Shown here: positions 1 to 5,612 of the stretch, piece after piece | How positions within the stretch are numbered: position 1 is the stretch's first letter | How the letters are laid out: each line of letters starts with the position of its first letter | Origin: an uncultured Eubacterium sp. | Lineage (GTDB): Bacteria; Bacillota_A; Clostridia; Lachnospirales; Lachnospiraceae | Length of the DNA: 13,384 bases | Assembly: GCA_948560485.1 (NCBI GenBank) | Contig: CAOXUF010000032.1 | Coordinates: 1 to 13,384, forward strand | Direction: 5' to 3' | The notes under the pieces: model-generated | Told to the model about the DNA's origin: nothing | Database searches by the model: none | The model's input: the letters and a program-made list of their open reading frames with translations, nothing else | Program-made: the position numbers and the translations under genes

Positions 1-649
1 CATTCACTTCCTCGTCTGTAGCATCCTGAAATACTTTCCAATGATTAAGAGTTTTGTTAATCTCCTCTACTGCCCATTCATAATCAGATAATGTAGCTTG
101 TCTCCTAAATTCTGCAAGATACTCTTCTACTTCAGCCTTTGCCTCTTGATATGTAAAATAAACTTTATCTGGTCTGATGCTCACATGAGTTATATGATGC
201 TGCCACATGGGGTATTTCTTAATAATACGGAACCCTTCTTTGGTAATATCAGTTTCAATATTTCCATGAAAAATCTTATCGGATTTAACAAGCAAACCTG
301 CTTCATACGCTTTCTTGATCGACTCAGGATCGTCTATCCGTACACATAATTCATTAAATAATTTTTCATCTTCAGGATCGGTTCTCCATTCCAAATCAAA
401 TAGTTTTGTATCATATGTCCAGCCTTTAGGAAGTTTTCTATATTTTTGATTATCCTTAAATTCATCAATCGGAACTCCATCTATATATCTTGTTTCTTTT
501 GCTTTCAATAAATCTATACATACAGCATCAGAAAATTGTTCGTCTACTCTGCCGTATTTCACACTATATTCATTTCCACTTCTATTGCACCAATAAACTA
601 TGTCACCATGTTTAAACCTCTTTTCAAAACCTTTTTGAATATTTATCAC
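1..649 (-). CDS. Conserved phage-type protein of unknown function, 3' end outside window
   Basis: An open minus-strand frame runs 216 codons from 649 to the left edge with no stop, so the C-terminus lies outside the window. The N-terminal part reads HGDIVYWCNRSGNEYSVKYG, followed by LPKGWTYDT at about residues 75-83 and KKYPMWQHHITH near residue 147. It is rich in charged and aromatic residues, with no signal peptide, membrane segment or catalytic motif that I recognise. The start is uncertain. GTG at 649 lies only 3 nt after GAAAGG; the next codon, ATA at 646, would be better spaced, and no ATG is available near the N-terminus. It follows the helicase gene across a structured 170-nt gap, so it may be translated from a structured leader. 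Function unknown; I am confident it is coding. Confidence 0.8.
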   Translation of the reverse strand, partial: MINIQKGFEKRFKHGDIVYWCNRSGNEYSVKYGRVDEQFSDAVCIDLLKAKETRYIDGVPIDEFKDNQKYRKLPKGWTYDTKLFDLEWRTDPEDEKLFNELCVRIDDPESIKKAYEAGLLVKSDKIFHGNIETDITKEGFRIIKKYPMWQHHITHVSIRPDKVYFTYQEAKAEVEEYLAEFRRQATLSDYEWAVEEINKTLNHWKVFQDATDEEVN

Positions 650-822
650 CAACCTTTCAGTGCAGTTTGCCCTTGTTCTCGTACAAGGAAGGATCTGCAC
701 TACCGCCTGTCGTAAACGCCATTCCTACCGTTTGAAGTGTGTCGTTAGAATTGGTAAGGCAACTATCTCACGAATGGAAATCACCAGTTATGAGCCGATG
801 ACTTTCCTTTGAAACCGATGAT
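650..822 (-). ncRNA. Structured intergenic RNA or 5' leader (two strong hairpins)
   Basis: There is no convincing gene between the helicase stop and the next gene. The sequence is richer in G+C than its surroundings and folds well. One hairpin pairs 659-665 with 695-701 (AGTGCAG/CTGCACT) and encloses a second stem, CCTTGT/ACAAGG at 671-676 and 683-688, with a 6-nt loop. The other pairs 776-787 with 795-807: on the minus strand GGAAA-(bulged G)-TCATCGG pairs with CTGGTGATTTCC around a 7-nt loop. A third, weaker helix is possible between 724-729 and 753-759. Neither hairpin is followed by a T-run on the minus strand, so these are not ordinary intrinsic terminators. The proximal hairpin ends about 10 nt before the GTG at 649, which suggests a leader acting on the downstream gene. 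I match it to no known RNA family. Confidence 0.45.
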
Positions 823-2310
823 TCAAGTCTTATTTTTCAATCCTATTTCAAGATATAATTCATCAACCGCATTACCCTTTCGCTTTAAACAGTTATAAAT
901 CTTTTCATCAATGGTGTTTTTGCCTTGTAAAATAATATAAGTACATTTATTATCCTGACCTATTCTATGTATTCTATCTTGACTCTGGCGGTATTCCTCA
1001 TAACTAAAACTCAAAGAATAATAAATGTTATAGGTACAATTTACAAATGTTAAACCTTTTCCAAGCAACTTAGGGTGTGTAAATAACAATTTAATCTCAT
1101 TATTTTTAAACTGACGAATTATCGAATCTCTATCTTTCGTCTGTGATGTAAGTGCTACACCATTATATTTCTCTGCAAGTCTATTGATTTCATGCTGAAA
1201 CTGACACCATATTATTATAGGTTTATCTCCTATTTCTTCAAATGCAGCATCTAATAGTTTATCTTTATTTGTATCAAAATCTATAATAGAACCATCTTTA
1301 TTGATAACAAATCCACTTACTATTTCCCTTAATTTCATCAGCTTTGCAGTAAATTCAAACTTAGACCACTCATTTATGTTGTCCTGTATATCACGAATCA
1401 TATCGTCATAATATTTCTTCTGTTCTTTACCTAGTTCAAATCGCTTTACTTCAAATACTTTTGGAGGAAGGTTAACACAATCCTCTTTCTTTAAAAACAC
1501 AGATTTTTCTCTAAGTCTGTTAAAATATGCTTCTTTATCTTCTTCTGTTTGATACCATCTATGGGGATTTGCCATATCTTGATGAAAATATCTCGCCTGA
1601 AAACCGTAAAAATTGTTACCAAATACTTCCGGATCAACAAATTTCATCTGAGGGAAGATTTCAGAATTATGATTGGGTGTTGGTGTTCCTGACAATACAA
1701 ATCTATGAGAAATGATATCTATCATTTGTAGTAATTCATTTGTAATTTGACTTGTCATGTTCTTCATCACTTGACTTTCGTCAATTATCATACAATCAAA
1801 ATTCATTTTCAAAATATCATTTTTGAGAATCTTAAAGCTCTCATAATTCATAACATATATATCAGTTTTATCATTCAAAAATGATATTCGTTCTCTTCTA
1901 CTATTTCCCCAACAATTTATAATACTTAATTCAGGATAAAATTCATTACAATCGTCAATCCATGCTGTTTCGATTACAGATAAAGGACACAAAATTAAAG
2001 TCTTTTCATAATGCTTTGCAAGTTCCAAACCCATAATTGTCTTTCCTGTGCCTGTATCGGCAAAAATGCCATAACAGCCTTCATTTAAAGCAATGTTTAC
2101 GATTTTCTTTTGATATTCTCTAAGATGAGGAGAAAGTTCAAATTGAACAATCTCCTTTTCTTTTACTTCAATTTCTAAATCTATAAGACCATACTCTTGT
2201 AACTTCTTAACTGCTGAATCTGGAAATTCCCATTTACCATTTTTAAACTTTCTTCCCTCAATGGTTCTTATGTATGGTATCTTCTCTACCGGAATCTCTA
2301 AAGACACCAT
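823..2310 (-). CDS. SNF2-family DEAD/DEAH-box helicase/ATPase
   Basis: The 495-aa protein carries the full superfamily 2 set. LREYQ (63-67) is the Q-like element, ADTGTGKT (84-91) is Walker A with K90, DESQ (177-180) is motif II in place of DEAH, SGTPTPN (207-213) is motif III, and QSQDRIHRIGQ (442-452) is motif VI. The DRxHRIGQ signature is typical of SNF2/SWI2 proteins, which translocate on double-stranded DNA. The N-terminal 50 residues (IPYIRTIEGRKFKNGKW) loosely recall the HARP-type domain of SMARCAL1-like enzymes; this is tentative. ATG at 2310 overlaps the end of the upstream methyltransferase by 13 nt, and its ribosome site AGGAGGAG lies inside that gene, so the two are probably translationally coupled. 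It may remodel DNA in replication or modification. Family assignment is firm; the biological role is not. Confidence 0.93.
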   Translation of the reverse strand: MVSLEIPVEKIPYIRTIEGRKFKNGKWEFPDSAVKKLQEYGLIDLEIEVKEKEIVQFELSPHLREYQKKIVNIALNEGCYGIFADTGTGKTIMGLELAKHYEKTLILCPLSVIETAWIDDCNEFYPELSIINCWGNSRRERISFLNDKTDIYVMNYESFKILKNDILKMNFDCMIIDESQVMKNMTSQITNELLQMIDIISHRFVLSGTPTPNHNSEIFPQMKFVDPEVFGNNFYGFQARYFHQDMANPHRWYQTEEDKEAYFNRLREKSVFLKKEDCVNLPPKVFEVKRFELGKEQKKYYDDMIRDIQDNINEWSKFEFTAKLMKLREIVSGFVINKDGSIIDFDTNKDKLLDAAFEEIGDKPIIIWCQFQHEINRLAEKYNGVALTSQTKDRDSIIRQFKNNEIKLLFTHPKLLGKGLTFVNCTYNIYYSLSFSYEEYRQSQDRIHRIGQDNKCTYIILQGKNTIDEKIYNCLKRKGNAVDELYLEIGLKNKT

Positions 2311-3332
2311 TTATTATTTTCTCCTCCTGTAGACTTTTCTTTAATTTCCTTAATTTCTTTTACTTTTAATCCCAATGCTTTAAGTTGATTTTCCAATTCT
2401 TTAATCTCGGCACGAATATCCTTTTTCTTTTGAGCCAATTCTTTCTGTTCTGCCTTTTCTGCTTTAGCATTAGCACTCTGCTCTTTACCAGCAAGCAATT
2501 CTGCTTCAAATCGTTCCTTCATTTTCTCTACAGAATCATCAGATTCAAATATGGAATTATCCCAGAGGTTAAATCTCTTTTCATTCCCTAAATCATAAAA
2601 CTCTTTATTGAGTTCAATTCCTACTGCATTTCTACCACATTCAATAGCAACTTTATTAACTGTTCCAGCTCCAGCAAACGGATCACACACTGTATCACCA
2701 GGACAAGACCATAATTTTACACACCGTTTCACCAATTCTTCAGCAAATGGAGTAGTATGTCCTATACCAGAATTACTAATATTCCATACACCATCTGCCC
2801 AATCAGCCCACTCTTCCAATGTAATATCTGATGCTTTAATTAATTCACAATCGCCAAACTTCTTATATACATATACAAATCCTACATTGGCAGCTAAAAT
2901 CGTGTCTCTTGCCTTCATATTACGATAATATAAATTACCCTGCGCAAGCATGGCTCTCTGTGCTGAATACTTACGCCAAAATGCTTTTGTCCAAAGAGAA
3001 AAATTATTATCAAGGAAAATCTTATTAATATCTCCTGTTAAACTTTCCTGTCCCATTTTGTTATCTCTACCAACAGTGTAATTGTAATCTTCAAACTGCA
3101 TAACAAACTTTCCACCTGGCTTCAGAACCCGCTCACATTCTGTGATTACAAGTCCCAACAAATAATAGTATTCTTCATAACTTTCACAGTTGGATAGATC
3201 AGACGGGTCATTGCTATAAACCCTAAGATTGTGATATGGGGGTGAGGTTATAATAAGATCAATACTTTCTGTATCCATTTTCTTTAGTTCTTTAAGGCAG
3301 TCTCCATTAATCCATTCATTTTTTAATCTCAA
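2298..3332 (-). CDS. DNA methyltransferase, beta-class motif order (TSPPY)
   Basis: The 344-aa protein has catalytic motif IV, TSPPY, near residue 30 and the AdoMet-binding motif I, DPFAGAGT, near residue 218, followed by GIELNKEFY. The order IV then I is that of beta-class amino-methyltransferases, which make N6-methyladenine or N4-methylcytosine; the SPPY form is compatible with either. The last 80 residues are charged and heptad-like (KDIRAEIKELENQLKAL), predicting a coiled coil for dimerisation or partner binding. Translation starts with TTG at 3332 after a good AAGGAGA site; no in-frame ATG is nearby. It ends in TAG, overlapping the helicase by 13 nt. No restriction endonuclease is adjacent, so it is probably an orphan phage methyltransferase that protects or marks phage DNA. 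The upstream region carries an unusual antisense-RNA-like element. Confidence 0.93.
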   Translation of the reverse strand: MRLKNEWINGDCLKELKKMDTESIDLIITSPPYHNLRVYSNDPSDLSNCESYEEYYYLLGLVITECERVLKPGGKFVMQFEDYNYTVGRDNKMGQESLTGDINKIFLDNNFSLWTKAFWRKYSAQRAMLAQGNLYYRNMKARDTILAANVGFVYVYKKFGDCELIKASDITLEEWADWADGVWNISNSGIGHTTPFAEELVKRCVKLWSCPGDTVCDPFAGAGTVNKVAIECGRNAVGIELNKEFYDLGNEKRFNLWDNSIFESDDSVEKMKERFEAELLAGKEQSANAKAEKAEQKELAQKKKDIRAEIKELENQLKALGLKVKEIKEIKEKSTGGENNKWCL

Positions 3333-3356
3333 TATGTATATCTCCTTTACTTTTTA

Positions 3357-3385
3357 TTGAGATCAACTTCGACTTGTGATATAAT
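3357..3385 (+). promoter_or_regulatory. Strong sigma-A-type promoter on plus strand with extended -10
   Basis: TTGAGA at 3357-3362 matches the -35 consensus at five of six positions. The spacer is exactly 17 bp, and TATAAT at 3380-3385 is a perfect -10 preceded by the extended TG (3377-3378). It is the best promoter match I found in the window, and it points away from all annotated protein genes. Predicted transcription starts near 3391-3393. No plus-strand protein gene follows, so it should drive a short non-coding RNA. Confidence 0.65.
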
Positions 3386-3404
3386 CAGATAGTCAAAGTT
3401 AATC
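3361..3404. promoter_or_regulatory. 13-bp dyad centred on the -10 box (operator candidate or leader hairpin)
   Basis: GATCAACTTCGAC (3361-3373) and GTCAAAGTTAATC (3392-3404) are inverted repeats with two mismatches, separated by 18 bp. The centre, 3382.5, is exactly the middle of the TATAAT box, as expected for a repressor operator. On minus-strand RNA both mismatches become G-U pairs, so the same sequence could instead form a 13-bp hairpin in the methyltransferase leader. The left arm contains a GATC that overlaps the -35 box. Confidence 0.5.
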
Positions 3405-3467
3405 ATTTGACGTTTTTTAATCTCATGCTACTGGTTGTCTCGCCAAAGTCAGACCAGTAGCATTTTA
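3392..3467 (+). ncRNA. Putative small antisense RNA directed at the methyltransferase mRNA
   Basis: Predicted start and end come from the promoter at 3357-3385 and the terminator-like hairpin at 3425-3463. The RNA would have a 5' hairpin (GTCAAA 3392-3397 with TTTGAC 3406-3411), an unpaired linker GTTTTTTAATCTC (3412-3424), and a 3' hairpin with an 11-bp stem. The linker plus the first base of the stem is perfectly complementary over 13 nt to TGAGATTAAAAAA at the methyltransferase start codon, so pairing could block its initiation. The hairpin-linker-terminator design is typical of bacterial small RNAs. The RNA is also antisense to the methyltransferase leader in cis. Expression is not shown by sequence. 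Confidence 0.45.
3425..3463 (+). terminator. Perfect 11-bp hairpin, probable terminator of the plus-strand RNA
   Basis: ATGCTACTGGT (3425-3435) and ACCAGTAGCAT (3453-3463) pair perfectly around a 17-nt loop. On the plus strand the stem runs into TTTT (3463-3466), a short T-tract giving modest terminator quality. On the minus strand it is followed by GAGATTAAAAAA, which would not terminate, so plus-strand function is favoured. Confidence 0.5.
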
Positions 3468-3512
3468 TGTAATCATCTTTCGATGTTACTAAACTATTAT
3501 TTCTACTTTTTA

Positions 3513-4103
3513 CTATTTTAATTTTCTTTCATATTCATGTAATTCTTCTATAATCAAATCTTTTGGCAACAAATCTCTACAAAAATAAGCTGTTGCAAAA
3601 GGACTTCCTTTTACTACATTCTCCATATGTTTTTTGTCATGATAAGAAACTCTCGCATCGAAACTCAATAACTGAATGCCTTGCTTGAAATATTTATATC
3701 TTGTTTTTCCTTGCAAGGAATTCAGTAGTAACAAAATCGCAAATGGTTTATTAAATAAATACAATCGCTCCAACGCTTTATCCTTCAATGAGAATGGAGG
3801 ATTGCTTACAATAATATCCCATGTATCAGGTTCATACTCGAAAAAGTCTTGTCCTTCTTGTAAAGAACTTCTTGCTACTTTATATCCTAATTATTTTAAT
3901 CTCTGATAAAATGCTGACCATTCACAATCAAACGGACACCAAATAATCTTGTCTTTTGACAAATACTTAATAATATGATCCGTTATGTAGTAAGGCGAAT
4001 AAAGTTCATTGTCTTCTTTATCAGATGTTAAATATCCTACGTTTAATCCCAATTGTTCACCATATTACTTAGTAGCTGCGCAGCTTTCTTCACCAGTGAA
4101 CAT
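3513..4103 (-). pseudogene. Phage-type adenine DNA methyltransferase interrupted by two TAA codons
   Basis: One continuous 197-codon frame starts at ATG 4103, five bases after AAGAAGGA, and ends with TAG at 3513. It is broken only by TAA at codon 13 (4065-4067) and codon 71 (3891-3893). The readable protein contains IIWCPFDCEWSAFY, then GQDFFEYEPDTWDIIVSNPPF with catalytic motif NPPF at codons 101-104, then KPFAILLLLNSLQGKTRYKY. This is the pattern of small phage N6-adenine methyltransferases, including the aromatic catalytic motif. Coding similarity is preserved on both sides of each stop (RLK-stop-LGYKV; ATK-stop-YGEQLG), so each is probably a single substitution, for example from GAA or AAA. 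TAA ends several other genes here, so reassignment is unlikely. A 91-codon C-terminal piece starting at TTG 3788 would lack most of NPPF's context. Alternatives are sequencing error or readthrough. Confidence 0.8.
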
Positions 4104-4161
4104 TCGTATCCTTCTTTAATTTCTAAACATAATTGTTACTTTACGTGTTACAAAACATTTA

Positions 4162-4893
4162 TCAACTTGTAAAATAATTCTTGTCATTTTCTATTAGGAC
4201 TTTATAATTCATAAGAATTTCATATATATTATCAGGAATTATCCCCTTATATTCATTTGTTACTTTTTGAATTGCAGCTTCTTTTGTTTTTGCGTACATT
4301 TTATAAGCATCCTCCAATTTTGAATATGTACCTAAATATTTACCATTATATGAAGCAATATATTTACTTGATTGACTCATGGTTATTCCAACTGGCAGAC
4401 CATTTTCTTTTGGCTTACATGTAAATAATTCATTTATTCTTTGTGGAACTAACATACATGAATATGGTGAATATATTTTATTTTTTGGATATTTTATATC
4501 TTTATCTATGTGAAGTTTTTCATTGCCTACATCATATTTATTTTTTTCATACCAATCAGCAAAATTTTGAAAACTGTGCCAAATTTTAGAAACTGTACAT
4601 AGGTTATAATAAGCAGGGTATTTATTCTTTTGCTCTGGATCATAACACCTCTCTAACATGTGCATCCAACTCAAATAAACATCAGAAATCTTTTTACCAT
4701 ATCTGCTTTTCCATTTACCTACATCAATATACCCAACACCATACAATATTTTGTCATACGGATTCTTTACTTCACCTCGTTTGAAATTCGTATAAGTAAT
4801 ATGTTCTTTGATAAAATGAAAATCATCTAAAAATTCTATATCCATATCATCCCATCGTCTGTAACGAACGATCTTCATTTTTGTTCTGATCAT
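4162..4893 (-). CDS. HNH-type endonuclease with C-terminal AP2-like DNA-binding domain
   Basis: The 243-aa protein matches the free-standing phage HNH/AP2 endonucleases. Family landmarks are NPYDKILYGVGYIDVGKW (44-61), WMHMLERCYDPEQKNKYPAY (76-95), then WHSFQNFADWYE (105-116), LHIDKDI (127-133) and YSPYSCMLVPQRIN (141-154). A C-terminal AP2-like module has LPVGI, KYIASYNGKYLGTY and EDAYKMYAKTKEA (about 166-207). Such proteins usually act as homing-like nicking or cleaving enzymes that move by gene conversion; the AP2 fold supplies DNA recognition. The classical HNH triad is degenerate, as is usual in this subgroup. The ATG at 4893 has only a distant AAAGGTG, so the start is uncertain; M6 is an alternative. 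It lies 58 bp upstream of the broken methyltransferase and may have arrived as a mobile gene. Confidence 0.8.
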   Translation of the reverse strand: MIRTKMKIVRYRRWDDMDIEFLDDFHFIKEHITYTNFKRGEVKNPYDKILYGVGYIDVGKWKSRYGKKISDVYLSWMHMLERCYDPEQKNKYPAYYNLCTVSKIWHSFQNFADWYEKNKYDVGNEKLHIDKDIKYPKNKIYSPYSCMLVPQRINELFTCKPKENGLPVGITMSQSSKYIASYNGKYLGTYSKLEDAYKMYAKTKEAAIQKVTNEYKGIIPDNIYEILMNYKVLIENDKNYFTS

Positions 4894-4934
4894 CTCACGG
4901 CTGCAGCACCTTTATCCTTTCTGCATTATTTCTC

Positions 4935-5138
4935 TTAAATTTCCTTAATTTTATCTGCTAACATATTTATCAATCTTGCACCATGCGGATATAACGCATT
5001 TTCCATAACTATGTAATCTAATTGTATTACTCCTCTGCCTTGATTTTCTGCAATAATATCTGCTAAAATATTGAAAAAATCTGCTTGTTGTGTAGAATCC
5101 ATATTCCAAAATTCTTCAGCTAATTCTTGTGGATTCAT
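4935..5138 (-). CDS. Small acidic phage protein of unknown function
   Basis: The 67-aa frame beginning MNPQELAEEFWNMDSTQQAD is acidic and predicted helical, and looks like a small conserved phage protein. I recognise no enzymatic motif. The start is a puzzle: ATG 5138 has no good ribosome site. A perfect AGGAGG lies at 5175-5180, nine bases before two in-frame ATA codons (5165 and 5162). Starting there would add ITREVNIE before MNPQ, which reads as natural protein. Initiation at ATA, or an ATG lost by G-to-A change, is therefore possible. Confidence 0.75.
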   Translation of the reverse strand: MNPQELAEEFWNMDSTQQADFFNILADIIAENQGRGVIQLDYIVMENALYPHGARLINMLADKIKEI

Positions 5139-5197
5139 TTCAATATTAACTTCTCTTGTTATTATTTCTTTTCACCTCCTGCGATGAAACAGATTTT

Positions 5198-5422
5198 TCA
5201 TTCAGTATATCCAAACTCAGACATAATTGATTTTATTTGATCCTCATTATAAGCATACTGTTTTGGATATCTATGCTCTGCTATTTCACAAGCCATAGAT
5301 TCTATAATTTCTTTCATCTCTTCTTTACAATCGTCATATCCTTCTTGATATCCCGAATCTTTACCCGATTCATATATTATTGTCTCGTTACTATCAATCA
5401 TATCACTATATTTCCCTTCCAC
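5198..5422 (-). CDS. Small acidic phage protein of unknown function
   Basis: The frame gives 74 aa from GTG 5422, or 67 aa from ATG 5401. The ATG is preceded by GGAAGGG about 12 bases upstream; the GTG lies inside the right end (minus-strand sense) of the palindromic element at 5421-5548 and has no clear ribosome site. I favour 5401. The protein is strongly acidic and likely helical (SGYQEGYDDCKEEMKEIIES). I recognise no family. It is the first gene after the palindromic element, which would form its leader if transcription enters from upstream. Confidence 0.65.
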   Translation of the reverse strand: MEGKYSDMIDSNETIIYESGKDSGYQEGYDDCKEEMKEIIESMACEIAEHRYPKQYAYNEDQIKSIMSEFGYTE

Positions 5423-5548
5423 ACTTGACTACCTATCAGAATGCTCAAGACACAAACTTGAACATTCCTCGTAAGAAAGGAGGTTAAAATGAAAACAACA
5501 AAATTTATCTGATTGAGTGATTGAACACTCTGGTAGATAGTCAAGTGT
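5421..5548. repeat. 128-bp imperfect palindromic element with two internal hairpins
   Basis: The ends are 20-bp inverted repeats with two mismatches: ACACTTGACTACCTATCAGA at 5421-5440 and the complement of ACACTTGACTATCTACCAGA at 5529-5548. Inside are an 11-bp hairpin with one mismatch (GAATGCTCAAG 5439-5449 with CTTGAACATTC 5457-5467) and a 5-bp hairpin (GAGTG 5515-5519 with CACTC 5526-5530). The whole can be drawn as a three-way junction or cruciform. I see no target-site duplication, so a miniature transposon is possible but not supported. It could also be a structured leader for the gene starting at 5401-5422. Confidence 0.6.
5489..5512 (+). other. Seven-codon plus-strand frame with perfect ribosome site inside palindrome
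   Basis: AAGAAAGGAGG at 5473-5483 is followed five bases later by ATG AAA ACA ACA AAA TTT ATC TGA, encoding MKTTKFI. It is the only plus-strand start I see with a textbook ribosome site. The frame is too short for a protein. It may be a leader peptide, a remnant of a truncated gene, or chance. Confidence 0.3.
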
Positions 5549-5564
5549 ATGTTTTTATTTTCAA

Positions 5565-5596
5565 TGCCCTGTGTGACTTTAACGCCACGCAAGGCA
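5565..5596. repeat. 11-bp inverted repeat between lipoprotein gene and palindromic element
   Basis: TGCCCTGTGTG (5565-5575) and CACGCAAGGCA (5586-5596) form an inverted repeat with two mismatches and a 10-nt loop. One mismatch becomes a G-U pair on either strand. No T-run follows it in minus-strand direction, so it is a poor intrinsic terminator even though it lies just after the lipoprotein gene. Confidence 0.4.
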
Positions 5597-5612
5597 ATTT
5601 AAAATATCAAAA

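Larger units (their letters stand above)
3319..3425. repeat. 13-nt direct repeat spanning methyltransferase start and its leader
   Basis: TTTTTTAATCTCA (plus strand) occurs at 3319-3331, covering the TTG start of the methyltransferase, and again at 3413-3425, 94 bp away. On the minus strand the second copy reads ATG AGA TTA AAA AAC GTC AAA TGA, a seven-codon frame whose residues 2-5 (RLKN) match those of the methyltransferase. The mini-frame has no visible ribosome site. The repeat therefore looks like a copied start region, or a matched antisense target, and not a translated leader peptide. Confidence 0.6.

Noticed and set aside
98..349. Plus-strand 83-aa open frame
   Set aside because: It lies entirely opposite a longer minus-strand coding frame (649 to the edge), has no ribosome site and reads as low-complexity shadow.
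650..760. Short minus-strand frame ending in SADPSLYENKGKLH
   Set aside because: About 36 codons without a good start or ribosome site; its codons coincide with strong hairpin arms, so RNA structure explains the sequence better.
650..822. Known ribozyme, riboswitch or tRNA in the structured gap
   Set aside because: I found neither a complete hammerhead core, nor a group II domain V, nor a tRNA cloverleaf; only generic stems are visible.
2385..2928. Two plus-strand frames opposite the methyltransferase
   Set aside because: They are antisense to a gene with clear catalytic motifs and have phenylalanine- or serine-rich, non-protein-like composition.
3676..3906. Plus-strand 76-aa frame opposite the broken methyltransferase
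   Set aside because: Shadow of the minus-strand NPPF-containing frame.
3513..4103. Genetic-code reassignment of TAA
   Set aside because: TAA ends several intact genes here, for example at 4935, 5613, 6159 and 8332, so two isolated in-frame TAA codons are better explained as mutations.
5398..5592. Minus-strand 64-aa frame across the palindromic element
   Set aside because: It consists mostly of the inverted repeats and overlaps the better-supported gene at 5198-5422 in another frame.
5565..5596. Intrinsic terminator after the lipoprotein gene
   Set aside because: The inverted repeat has two mismatches and is followed by A-rich, not T-rich, sequence in the direction of transcription.
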